Shown one piece after another: positions 11,636 through 22,435 of a stretch of DNA of 64,000 bases. The position numbers and the translations under genes were made by a program. Numbering within the stretch: the stretch's first letter is position 1; each line of letters begins with the position of its first letter. Origin of the DNA: Pleurodeles waltl (Eukaryota > Chordata > Amphibia > Caudata > Salamandridae); the NCBI RefSeq assembly GCF_031143425.1, contig NC_090450.1, positions 167,765,486 to 167,829,485 on the forward strand, read 5' to 3'. A model generated the notes under the pieces. The model was not told the DNA's origin. It was given only the letters and a program-made list of their open reading frames with translations, and did no database searches.

Positions 11636-12130
11636 TCAAACAGAAGCAACAGAACGCAGGAGTTCCTCCACTTCGATATATGTCAATACCGGAAGATCCA
11701 CGCCACAAAGTACCATGGAGCAGGTGTGGTCCAAAGCCCCAAAACCATTCAGGGCGGCACCCCGTGCAGGGCCTATGAAAGAGACAATACCATCTTCCTC
11801 CAGGAAGGGAATCTCATAAACCGCCTCACGAAGCAAGCGCATCCGTAGTGCACAAGTCTGGGAATGAGCCCTAATCGGGAACATCAACAGATCAGTATCG
11901 ACCATTGGAGGGCGCTGCAGTGAGAGACAGAGAGCCAGTGCATGTTCAAACGAGCACCAAAGGCATCGAAACACGGGTTGCACACAATCCAAAACCGGTC
12001 TGAATGACAGAGACCAGTCACACTCCAAATGTCCCAGGAGTGTTGCTCCAAAATGCTGCATCATGCGTTCACGACACAGCTGCGCTGACGGGAGCAGCAA
12101 TACAGGATCTCGTCGTGACGGGACAGCCAT
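11636..12130 (-). CDS. Putative accessory frame 3' of env (tas/bel position), 164 aa
   Basis: Opens at ATG 12,130 inside the env 3' end (62 nt overlap, different frame) and runs 164 codons to 11,636, 184 bp from the 3' LTR. It has no stop although env, gag and pol are all interrupted. The product is Leu/Arg/Cys-rich, with an acidic C-terminal stretch (YIEVEELL); no known domain was recognised. Foamy viruses carry the transactivator tas (bel1) and bel2 here, but these are longer and no sequence similarity can be claimed. It could also be a chance frame. The frame extends upstream to 12,196 without an ATG. Confidence 0.5.
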   Translation of the reverse strand: MAVPSRRDPVLLLPSAQLCRERMMQHFGATLLGHLECDWSLSFRPVLDCVQPVFRCLWCSFEHALALCLSLQRPPMVDTDLLMFPIRAHSQTCALRMRLLREAVYEIPFLEEDGIVSFIGPARGAALNGFGALDHTCSMVLCGVDLPVLTYIEVEELLRSVASV

Positions 12131-15122
12131 TGCGAAAAAATAGCAACAACAGCAAGACTCCAGCCAATAAAGCCAAAGTAATCGGGAAACCCCCAAAAAT
12201 GCTTCCGAAAATAGAATGTATAGCCGAAGGTATCAAACCGAATATGGAAGAGAAGGTGTGAGTAAAACCAACACCAACGGCTTTGAAAAAATGTGCAACA
12301 CCAGCAGTGCTGGATGCATTAAATATATGTCCCACAAGTTCACCGAAGTGACTTGAAAAGTTAGTATTCAAAAGGGACTGTATCTCCGCCGATGACCTTG
12401 CCACCTGAAGTGCGTAGGTCTCGCTAGCAGATGTAAGGGCCACATGCTTTTGAAACAATAAAGCTTTTAGCCGACTCAACTTGTCGAAATCAACCTTGGA
12501 AGTAGCAATATGAGGCCAGATGTCCGCTACCTCCCTAATTTGAGTGGGGGGAAACAACACATTCCCGCAGCACGTAACGGCCTTGTTGACAACGACAATG
12601 TAAACTATTCCGGCACGCATGCCACAGCAGCGTTCGCTGTTAAGAACAATGTAACTGCTGTTAGAAAGCACCTGGAAAGTGTTTTTAATAACCGGGACTG
12701 GAACTCCCTTCAGATAACAAGCTAAGTTAGCAATCGAAGCGTTACACGCCCCGTGCAAGGACAGCTGTTTACAAACCATTGAATGGCTGACAGAAGCTTC
12801 GCATTCGCTGCCGCTAAGAAAAACCTCCCTCAAACCATTAACGCATCTGTACTGAAAGGGAAGCTCCCACACCTCGTGTATGTAACTGTCTCCCAATAGT
12901 TCATATCTACCCACCGGAATGTGCTTCAAACAAGAAGTAAATTGCAGAGTGGAGATAGGCAAATTAATAACCCCATGAATCAACCACTCAGCTGACGGAA
13001 TCTCAGCCACCGTGAAAGGCAGTTTCTCCAATTTCTCAATATTCAACATAACATATGTTGCTTCCTTTTTAGCCATCAGTTGTTGCTGACGAGTCAAATT
13101 AAAGGAGATAAAGATCTCTCTGGCACGAACGTGCTGCCATGGAACGCGACCTGCCTTCAAAGTCTGTAGAGTCCAACCCAGCTGCATGATGGACCGTGTC
13201 TGACTCTGCCCATGATATAAAGAAGACATGTCCGATTTAATAATGTCAATGGCAGAGGAAACAATGCTGTCAATCGTGTAAACACGGTCAGAAAGGGTAT
13301 GCATGCCATTATCAACAACAGACAAAGTCTGCATCAGGTTTTCCTGATCAATCTGCCGCAACCGGGCTGCAGCCTCTTGTTGCGAAAGCTTCCAAATCTC
13401 ATTATAAACTTCGTATAAGAACCTTTTCTTCCGTGGTACTTTGGGACCTGACAAAAAATCTTATAAATCAGTATCATTAGACAGTAACGTGAGATGTGAT
13501 TTAACTGCATCCAGCGTGGATGACTTCAACCATTGCTGACAAAGCTTCCCCACGCTGTATGTAGTTATAATATCAGCATGTTCTGGTGAAATGTAACGAG
13601 GGTCTGCCCTACTAGTCCTGAACCCCCCTGAAGAGGTGACAAAACGTTGATGACACACATTAGTGTCTACAGGCCATAATAACCACCCGCCTGGATGTAA
13701 CGATGAAATGTTAAGCGTACCATTCTGGACCCAATGTGTAAATTCACTAAAAGTAGCATTCACATAGTGCTGCCAATTTTTTTATTTAGAAGGGACAGGT
13801 ATACTAGGCAAATTCAACTCCCTAATTGTTGCTAAGCCCAAACAGCTAGTCTGTTGTACTGTGTCATTGAGGAAAATCATCTGCACAGGGATAATACATG
13901 CTCTAAATAACGTGTCCCTGCCTTGCATCTGCCAATTTTTCGAACCCCAAACACTTTTCAAGTCAACAGTTTTAAACCAGTATTCATACCCCTCGACCGA
14001 AAGTTTAGATACAAACAAATTTGAATACAGCAATTTAGTATCAGTCAATAACATTTGCTTATTAGAATACGGTGCAACTTTAAAATAATAGGACTTAGCA
14101 TTTTGTTGATCATGGCCAGAAAAATATGCAAATTTATCATAATACGTTTTCGAACTCCCTTGTGGAGGAGTCGAGCAATGTTCCCATTGCACATAATTAA
14201 ACATGGACTTAGGGCTACTAGCTTTATGAATAAAGTGGTGTCCATAATAGTTGTAGCAAAACATGTCACCATGATTATCTCTAAATTGGTAAGCATCTTC
14301 ATCGTCATAGACAGTATAATATTGCAAATCTGTTAGCATAGAATCTACTGTCTTCACATCCCAATCATCAGAAACAATGCCAGGTATAACAATATCATTC
14401 ATTGATAACTTGAGGACATACGGTATTTGAATCAATTCAGTGGGACCATATATATCAAACATTACTTTATCCCACACAATCCCATCCGGAATTGGTATTG
14501 CAGAAATGTTTACAGTGGACAAGTCTCTTCGAACCATTTGAGACGAAAAATGCGGTTTTAACACAGTCTCCACGTGCTCAATGTCAGATCGATCAGGAAG
14601 AAAATGACCATGTATTATCAGAAAAAAAGTAACCACAAATCCCAACCATAATAAAAAAGTCAGCACGGCCAAAAACAGCCACAAATAGTTCCAAGGAAAA
14701 ACAAAATATGTGCGTTTAAGCCAATCCAGCATCCGACGTGGACCGTGGACAGAAGACATCGAGGACGAGGAGCCGGACACATCATTATCAGCGTTGTTGA
14801 AGCAGCCAGAGGCAGTTCTAGCAAAAGGTGCAACTGTGAACAAAGAAGCAGATTGAGGCTCTCGCCTTGGCACGCTATAAACCACATGTTCAGAAACATC
14901 AGTAGAACGTACAGCAATTTGATAAAAAGATTCCATATTAATCGTCGTCGGTGGAACAATCGCAAGATCATCATCCACCCTCCCCAAGCTCGGAGAGGAA
15001 ACAGTGTCGGTGAAAATCACCTGCAGCGGGACTTCTTCCCCAGTAGTGAGAGGGATTCCGGAACTACTGGGTGTCCCTCTTGGTCTGCTGTGCAGAATCG
15101 GCCACATGTTGTAACTTGACAT
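12069..15122 (-). pseudogene. env: Foamy-like env with two in-frame stops
   Basis: A single frame of about 1018 codons runs from ATG 15,122 to the stop at 12,069, broken by TAA at 13,782-13,784 and TAA at 13,461-13,463. Foamy Env is about 980-990 residues. Visible parts: an N-terminal region with NMWPIL near the start, a leader-type membrane span at about residues 146-170 (WNYLWLFLAVLTFLLWLGFV), a long surface region with many Asn-X-Ser/Thr sites, a furin-type RKKR at 13,433-13,422 and a C-terminal hydrophobic anchor at about 12,188-12,135. The second stop lies about 27 nt before the RKKR codons. No C-terminal dilysine retrieval signal is seen. Env mediates attachment and fusion in living foamy viruses. 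Confidence 0.88.
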
Positions 15123-18100
15123 TATCAATGGAAACAAAGCGATTTCCTTTGGCCCCTCGCTGCGGCGGTAAAATCACAGTTCTCGTGCCGCTTACCCCCA
15201 ACACAGGGACAGGTGCTCGATAAGAAGGACCAAATTATTTTTTAACTGCGACCTTTTCACGCACTAGATCCCCAATCCTGGGTATCCAACCAGTAGGTGT
15301 TACTGGCTCATCCTTAATTCCTGAGGAGGCAGCACTGGCAGAAGAGTTATCTTCACGGAATTGTTGTAAATCCTGCAAAACAGTGACACGATAATTTATG
15401 TCAAAGGGCGTATCTACCGCCTCCACACCAGGACCATCTAGATCAGGAACATACATTTGTGTTCCAAACAGGCACTCGTATGAAGTACGACCCCCCAGTG
15501 ACCTTCTAGGCAAGTTATTAAGTGCTCTCTGTACTCCATATAGGTGGGCTAGCCAACCACGACCCGTACCTATAACCCTGGCCGTTAAGGATTGCTTTAA
15601 ATCACGATTTAAACGCTCCACGACAGAATTTCCCTCGGGATGAAATGGAGACGAGAATTGGAGTTGGACCCCCAACGAAGCCATGGTGTCCCTGAATGCC
15701 TTAGAGGCAAAAGCAGGGCCCTGGTCCGAATGAAAAGCCGCAACTGCAAATGTATCGACAAAGATGCGCAAATCTTTAATAACAGTTCGAGCGTCAGCCG
15801 AGCGTTGTGGCCATACCCACACAAATCTGGAGCACGAATCTACAGCAACCAATATATATTTGTATGCACTATCTGGTGTCAGCGGACCACAATGATCCAA
15901 GTACACACACTGTAATGGTTTATTTGAAATTAGAAGGGGAGTCTGCTGCGGGCGTCTAGCCGACGACGCTTTAATTTGTTGACAAACGTCACAACAAAGG
16001 ACATATTGCTTCGTCTCTTTATAGAGACCAGGCCACCAGTAACGAGCCTGTAAAAGTGATATCGTGGCAGCCACCCCAGCATGTGCAGAAGCCACCCCCT
16101 CATGTGCTGCAGAAATTAATCGAGGTCTCTCAATTTTATTGGGAATTTCACGCACACCAATGCCTGGAATTGTAACAGTAGCATTCAGCGCACCATTCAA
16201 GCAGTAACTATATTTAGAAGGAAATCCTTTAGGAAAGGGCGTGCCATCAGCCGTAGCCTTTATGGCAGCTGAAATTTCTGTGTCTGGTTTGGAACTCGAA
16301 CGAGTCACTGCGGCCACAGTGGCGACAGCCACTGCCGATTTCACGGCTTCATCAGCCAAAGTATTCCCAGCAACGTGTATTCCAACGCGCTGGTGTCCAA
16401 GTGTATGCACAACATGGACGTTAGGAAGCGTTTCCTTCAGATCCGCAAGCTTACCCCACAACATTTTATGTTTAATGGTGTTGCCTTTAGAATCTCTGAA
16501 CCCATTCATCTTCCAATAGTGTAGAAATTCATTGAAAGACTGTACACAGTAGTAGGAGTCACAGACCAGCAAGGTTAAAATCGCCGGATCCGCGTGCTCC
16601 AAAGCTAACAATAGAGCTTTGATCTCAGCCAGCTGTGCCGTGCAATCTCCCAAGGTGTTAGTATAAGTATGTCGGGGGCAGAACACTTCCCCCTCCATAG
16701 TGCCGCTCACCACCGCACATGCAGCAGAATACTGTTGTTTAGTCCCAATCGCTGGTTGCGCAGAGCCATCGGTATACATGACCACTTGATATTGGTCAAT
16801 AGGCAACGTACCAGCAGGAACAGGGTATTCCATCTCATATTGAAGAAATTCTTGAGTCTGCAGTTTAGGGTCAAATACGTAATCTACATCAGTGGCTGTC
16901 AAAGACGTAGCCCATTGAATCCATTGCGGGTGTAAAGCTTTCGAATTTGGAACACTCGCTTTTGTAACTGCCTCTAAGGCCGGAATCGGGGAAACGACAA
17001 TGATGCGTTGGCCCTGGGCAAGTGGTCTTTCTTTAATAACAGCCATCTGTACTGCAGTGAGTATTTTCTCAGTCTGTGCAAATCGTTGTTCTGCAGCAGA
17101 ATACAAGTGAGACTTGTATGCAATCGGGACTGTCTCCCCCTCATTAAAGGTGACATACGTAAACCCAACAGCCCCAGGTATCACCCTGATGACTAAATGT
17201 GTCTTATTGTCCCGTGTGTGTAAGTGTTTAACTGCCAAGAGATCAGTCTGTAACTCTTGTAGTATGTGTGTATGTTCAATCATCCAAAATCTACTTGAAA
17301 AATTCGGGCGAATCAACTCGTATAAGGGTTTTATACGCGTCGCATAATCAGGAATGTAAATTCTGCCAAAATTCAGAAACCCCAACAATGACTGGAGCTT
17401 CCGAACCGTATTAGGAGGCTGCAATAAAGCACATTTCTCCAAAAAATGCGGCGCCAAGCTCTTGCCCTCACTCGACAACTCATATCCCAGGAAAATGACG
17501 CTGAGGAAGGCAATCTTTGATTTCTTAAAATTAAACTTATAGCCAATATCAGCAAACCCCACAACAATGCGCGAAACACGCTTTAGATGTTGCAGAATCT
17601 CATCGTCCGTCAGATATATGTCATCAACAAATGATAACGCTTCAGGGTCGAACTCGTGCAGCATTTCAGTTACACGAGCCAAAAACAGTCCTGGGCTCTT
17701 CTTATACCCCTGAGGCAAACGACAAAAAAAATTCTGAGAGCCAAACGCACTGAAACTGGTATAGTCCAAACTTTCGGGCGCTATATTCTGGCAGAAAAAT
17801 CCATTTGAGATATCTAATGTGGTCTTGTACTTCTTACGTACAATATTATTCATAAGCGCTGCGCTATGTGAATTCTGTATTGCATATGTGCGTGTATGAC
17901 TATTCAAATGTCTGTAATCCACCACTATCCTATATGAATGGTCCGGTTTAGCAACCGGAAATAAGGGATTATTCATTGGAGAGACACAGGGCTCAATTAC
18001 ACCCTGGTACTCCAATTGTGTAAGAATTTTCCTAACCAATGCCCTTGCTTCAAATTTGATAGGATACTGCGGTTGTGGCTGAGGTTCGCCCTTTATCCGA

Positions 18101-18318
18101 ATTACATGATAAGGTGATTGTCTATCCCACCCCACGTTATTTCTATACAGGGCGGGAGCCTGTGCTAGAGCCCATGATTTACTATAGGACTCCGCTCGTT
18201 CTCTCAGAACAAGTGGTGAGAAGGAAGGTGTAATAACCTCCTCCCCAACCGGGCAGTCGCGAACAAAGTCAGGTGGCCAATCCTGTTCGGCCAGCAGAAC
18301 ATCATATGATTTTACCAC
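15064..18318 (-). pseudogene. pol: Foamy-like pol: RT, RNase H, integrase (long open core)
   Basis: A 1027-residue stretch is open from 18,318 to a TAA at 15,235; similarity to the integrase C-terminal domain continues in frame to a TAG at about 15,064, so the TAA is a break and pol would overlap env by about 59 nt. Numbered from 18,318: RT Asp169 (TTLDIS), LPQGYKKSPGLF at 201-212, catalytic FVDD 230-233; RNase H Asp517 (YTDGS), Glu565, Asp587, Asp656; integrase zinc site His739, His746, Cys776, Cys779; DDE residues Asp808, Asp865, Glu901 with D-X35-E. All catalytic residues seen are present. The sequence around FVDDIYL is foamy-specific rather than gypsy- or gamma-like. Confidence 0.93.
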
Positions 18319-18338
18319 ATGGTCCCAAAAAATGGCGT

Positions 18339-18563
18339 TTACAATACGGTCAATGTCCCCTTCAATCGCAGAGTCACTTCGTATACTCTATCAGGATCAG
18401 AGACTCGCATATCCGCCGTTTCGACTTGTATGAAGTCATCAGTTGCTTTCACCTCCAGATGCTCTAGAAGACTCCGGCGAACTATTGTGACCTCTGCCGC
18501 GCTGTCTAACAGTGCTAACGCCCATGTCTTGTTCGTCAAGAGAACTCTCTTCTTGAGCGGCAT
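18339..18563 (-). pseudogene. pol: Foamy-like pol N-terminus: protease segment
   Basis: Begins at ATG 18,563, 31 nt after the gag stop and in another frame, so pol is not a gag read-through product; foamy viruses express Pol from a spliced RNA. Residues 18-26 read ALLDSAAEV: an aspartic protease active site in the variant form DSA rather than the common D(S/T)G. This frame ends at a stop at 18,339-18,341. The coding sense moves to another frame near a short G run (18,357-18,360, minus strand), so protease and RT are no longer joined. Confidence 0.8.
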
Positions 18564-18594
18564 GTCTAACTGAGACTGCTGCCACTTTCTTCTT

Positions 18595-20004
18595 TTAAAA
18601 TTCCTGTTTTGGTTGCAGCGGTTTCTCTTCTTGTTTAATAGAAACCTCCGCCGAGCGTTGTGAATCCTGTCTCGGTTTCACGTACTCCGTCCTCCGCTCT
18701 GACCGCCCACCTCTCTCACTTCTCTTTTCCGAGGAGTCCTGAAAGGAACGAGATTGGCGTGTATCAGTATATTGATATCTATCAGACGTCTTCAAAGTAT
18801 CCCTATTCCTGAGATTATACTTATTCTGTGGGGTCTCTGGTTGTGGAGACTGCCCACCATCTTTTTTAGGTGTTTGCTGTTTCTTTTCCCAGCGCTTTTT
18901 CGAACCCTCAGGTTGTTGTTGTTTAGCATTATCTTTATTATTTTTACCCTGTAACTGGTGTTTCTGTGGTCTAGCACCTAGGCTATCTCGACCAATACTA
19001 GAATATGTTTCCGCTATTATTCTCGGAAGTTCCCGCTCCTGATTAAGCAGCGGAACATCCCGAAGACGCATTCGCACTGCTAGTGCTACTGCCTCTCCTT
19101 TGAGATTACTCAAAATAATAGAAGAAACTGTGGCAAAATTGCCCAGCAGCTGCATGCCCAAATCTAAGGCAGGGGCAGCCCCTTATTCATCTTGAATTTG
19201 TTTAAGCACGTCCGGTAAATTAGCAAATGTCGGTGTACCGTGTGCCGTAGTGTAGAGCGCGGCAAACACCGTGCCCCAGGTATTACAAAGGCCCACCGGA
19301 GGAACCATCCCATACGGCAAACACATTGTCAAAATTCTATGTTTATCCTGAGGTCCCTTATGGGGAAATACTGCTTCCAGCGTATTAATTTTCTGCGCCA
19401 GCCAAAATGGAGTCTCCTCTCGTTTAGCCAGTACCTTACCCATAACTGAGTGTACAGTGGCCGGATTAATACCCGGAACCACTGCCTGTGGGTGCGCCGG
19501 AGCAGCACGCGCTGCGTTTGTATTTAGTGTCTGCATGACAAACTGAACTAATCGTCTATATGTAGCCGTTAAGTCTGTATATAAACGACGAACTTCAACC
19601 ACTGCCAATTGAGCAACCGCAGGATGAGGTGTATATGTAGCCAATAAAGGCCAGGTAGGACCATCATTACTCAGTGGACCTAACCTAACTTGTGCTACTG
19701 TGTGTGGGAGGGCGCCATCAAGCTAATTATGGTGTTCTTGATAAGATAAAGGTATTTCTAAGTAAGCGTAAGCCCTGTATTGTCTAGGGACATTCGTAAC
19801 AGTGTATTCATGAAAAGTATTTGTACCCCCATCCACTGCTGGAAACCCGACCCAAGAATAAAAAAGTTCCGTTCTATAGGCTGCATGGGCGTCCACCACA
19901 AAAGTGACTAGACCCCCCTGGACCGTCAGTCCATGTGCCAACAGATGTCCAGTGAGCGGTTGACGCATATTAACTGCTATATTCACTACATTAGGATTCG
20001 CCAT
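18595..20004 (-). pseudogene. gag: Foamy-like gag, one frame with two in-frame stops
   Basis: One frame of 470 codons runs from ATG at 20,004 to the stop at 18,595, interrupted by TAG at 19,723-19,725 and TAA at 19,183-19,185. It is shorter than typical foamy Gag (roughly 600-650 residues). There is no CX2CX4HX4C knuckle. The C-terminal third is rich in Gln, Lys, Arg and Ser, with YNLRNR at 18,819-18,802 and an ERGGRSERR patch; foamy Gag proteins carry Gly/Arg boxes, one with a YNLR chromatin-tethering motif. Gag forms the capsid and binds Env and genomic RNA. It lies 235 nt inside the 5' LTR, 31 nt upstream of the pol ATG. Confidence 0.85.
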
Positions 20005-20218
20005 GTGTAAAAATTAGCTCTAGGTCAGAGAAGGCACACCAATATTGGGGTTTTCCTTTTAAAGTTCAAGCTTGAACAACCAACCACTAAGCAATAGGAT
20101 CCACCTATCCCGTGGCGGCGGAAACCCTCAGCCCCACGGACGTCTCCGTATACGGAACCGAGGAGTCAAAATATATATGAGACCAAGAGAGTCAGTCGGA
20201 CCTAAACATTAGAGCCAG

Positions 20219-20238
20219 ACCAAACGTTGGCGGCGCCA
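20219..20238 (-). other. Primer-binding site, tRNA-Lys1,2-like
   Basis: Immediately inside the 5' LTR the minus strand reads TGGCGCCGCCAACGTTTGGT. It resembles the site complementary to tRNA-Lys1,2 (TGGCGCCCAACG...), used by foamy viruses, apart from an apparent GC insertion and changes in the last bases. Position and sequence both support its role in priming minus-strand DNA. Confidence 0.7.
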
Positions 20239-21244
20239 TGTCGCGTGGGCTCTCATTATTCTAAATGAGACTACTGGATTTCTAGGCAGCAGGATCGATA
20301 ACGGTGTGGGGGACTGAGTCTGACCCACGTGTAAAGAACTCTGTCACCCTAAATCCGGTTTTTGCTCCGGCTAACTAGCAGTGCCTCATTTCTCCCATGA
20401 GGAAGGAATGATTTGGCAGCCGAGCGCATGACATCTTTGGAACTTCTCAGGGAAGTCGTGGTCACTCAGATCCAAACCAACTCTCTTATTTCCAATATGA
20501 TCTCATGTACAAATGACAAAGACAGTATAAGTTTTATATAATGTTTTAATAAAACGACTGTATTTTAGATATTAAGGCGTGAGCCGCAATAACCAGAACG
20601 ATACAACACAGTAGGATTGAAATAGTCACCAGGAGAGTAAAACATAAGAACAAAGCTATCATATTGTCTAACAGTTTCTACTCTCCCTCTGCTTGTTCTA
20701 TTTAGAGCACAGCATGTTAAGCTTCTAGCTTGCCTGTCAGAATCACTGTGGAGACATCAGCCCTCATACCTGAGCAAAGACCTGTGATCTTGGTTCAGCA
20801 TCTGCAACGAGGCAGTCAGCGTCTAGTTGTGGTTCCCTGGTTGGAATCTCCCTCTTGCGTGTATTGGGACAAGGAAGTGATTTTATAACTAACATGTCAT
20901 CGTGATCACAAAATGTCCCGACGCAGAAATGCCAAGTCTAAACTCCTACCACGTCTATCGGCAATGTACCAGACTGTATCCTTGACTGAAGCACAGAGTA
21001 AATATGTTATGGAGAACTCCAGTGCTGAAGTAGGCAAAACAGTGTGATATGAATAAAAAACAACACCGTAGAACTGGCTATTTGAAAAATAACAGTACGA
21101 AGCCTAATAAAAAAGCATGTAGAGCAAAGTGCACAGAGGCTCTAAGCTGTCAGCAAATGAATAAAATATATTCAGGGCAAAGTGCACAAAGGCCTAAAGC
21201 CTGAAGCTAAAGCGCAATGAATACGTAAAACTGACCACACTACA
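20239..21244 (-). repeat. 5' LTR of the foamy-like provirus
   Basis: This is the promoter-proximal LTR in viral orientation, 1006 bp, ending CGCGACA directly against the primer-binding site. It matches the 3' LTR apart from about 13 scattered single-base differences. Lack of indels and about 1.3 percent divergence argue for a recent insertion relative to the other elements in the window. Confidence 0.95.
20532..20540 (-). promoter_or_regulatory. TATA-like box in the 5' LTR
   Basis: The minus strand reads TATATAAAA about 705 bp from the LTR start. It is the only strong TATA match noticed in the LTR and would put the transcript start near 20,505-20,510. The same box is present in the 3' LTR (10,739-10,747). 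Confidence 0.5.
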
Positions 21245-21417
21245 GTTTCTCCAGCCAGGTTGCATTGATCTCCCAGCCGCGATGCAGGTGGAGCGTCGAT
21301 TTTAGCCCAAGTGCTGGCAGAGAGAAGTCTTTGTTGTCCCTGAGACTTCAACAACAGGAGGCAAGCTCAGGTCAAGCACTTGGAAATTCTTCACCAGTGG
21401 GAAGTCACACAAACGTC

Positions 21418-22435
21418 AGTCTTTGTCCTCTCTCAAGCAGAAGCAGCTACTGCAGGCCAACCCAGCAAAGCGCTTTCACAGAGGCAATACTCCTCCTCCA
21501 GTTTCTCCAGCTCTTCTCCTTGGCAGAGGTTCCTCTTGGTTCCAGAAGTAAAGGTTTAGGCCTGGCAAGTGGGTACAATTGCCAAGTCGAATTGGCAGTC
21601 TAAAACTGCACTCACAGACACTGCAGTGACAGGTCTGAGCCATGTTTACAGGGCTACTAATTTGGGTGGCTCAATCTGTGATGCAGGCCCACTAGTAGCA
21701 TTTGATTTACAGGCCCTTTGTCCTCTCTCAAGCAGAAGCAGCTACTGCAGGCCAACCCTGCAAAGCACATTCACAGAGGCAATACTCCTCCTCCAGTTTC
21801 TCCAGCTCTTCTCCTTGGCAGAGGTTCCTCTTGGTTCCAGAAGTAATCTTATTTTCAGTGGTTTTGGGTGCTCTTCTTATACCCCTTTCTGTCTTTGAAG
21901 TAGGCTACTTGCCAGGCCTAAACCTTCCCTTTTTATACATGTAAGGCAGCCCTAAGGTAGGCCTTAGGTAGCCCCATGGGCAGGGTATTTTGAAATTGTG
22001 AGTTCGGAGACCCCAAACTCCAGATGTCTATTTGCTCCCAAAAGGAATCTGCACTTTAATAATATTTAATTTAAAGGCAGCCCCCATGTTAACATATGAG
22101 AGAGATAGGCCTTGCAACAGTGAAAATCGAATTTGGCAGCATTTCACTGCCAGGACATGTAAAACAAATAAGTACATGCCCTACCTTTAACATACACTGC
22201 ACCCTGCCCATGAGGCTACCTAAGGCCTACCTTAGGGGTGCCTTACATGTATAAAAAGGGAAGGTTTAGGCCTGGCAAGTGGGTACACTTGCCAAGTCGA
22301 ATTGGCAGTCTAAAACTGCACTCACAGACACTGCAGTGACAGGTCTGAGCCATGTTTACAGGGCTACTAATTTGGGTGGCTCAATCAGTGATGCAGGCCC
22401 ACTAGTAGCATTTGATTTACAGGCCCTGGGCACCT
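21418..22435. repeat. Rearranged zone in the split LTR: direct and inverted duplications
   Basis: A ~132 bp block (CTTTGTCCTCTCTCAAGCAG... to TTCCAGAAGTAA) occurs at about 21,418-21,550 and again at 21,715-21,848. Between them lies a ~165 bp copy (AGGTTTAGGCCTGGCAAGTG...) of sequence found in its normal place at about 22,257-22,435. A further ~70 bp block at 21,910-21,976 is the inverse complement of 22,200-22,270. The 47 kb copy of the family has none of these duplications. Template switching during reverse transcription or recombination between copies would explain it. Confidence 0.75.

Larger units (their letters stand above)
10446..21244 (-). mobile_element. Foamy-virus-like endogenous retrovirus, near-complete provirus
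   Basis: A 10.8 kb provirus on the minus strand with paired 1006 bp LTRs, 4 bp target duplication GTTT, primer-binding site, gag, separate pol, pol-env overlap, large env with membrane leader, a 3' accessory frame and polypurine tract. Foamy traits visible in sequence are the FVDDIYL RT motif, Gag without Cys-His boxes but with YNLR in a basic tail, pol beginning at its own ATG downstream of gag, and an env of about 1018 codons with an internal hydrophobic leader. Foamy-like ERVs are known from amphibians and fish; this fits that group. Gag, pol and env are each interrupted, so the copy is defective, although the LTRs differ at only about 13 positions by eye. Confidence 0.93.

Noticed and set aside
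12004..12261. Plus-strand frame near the env 3' end
   Set aside because: Antisense shadow of env and the accessory frame.
14745..15119. 124-codon plus-strand frame opposite env
   Set aside because: It is antisense to the env N-terminus and the pol-env overlap, with no motif of its own.
18339..18387. Programmed ribosomal frameshift between protease and RT
   Set aside because: Foamy viruses make a single Pol frame; no slippery heptamer was evident and the copy has other lesions, so mutation is more likely.
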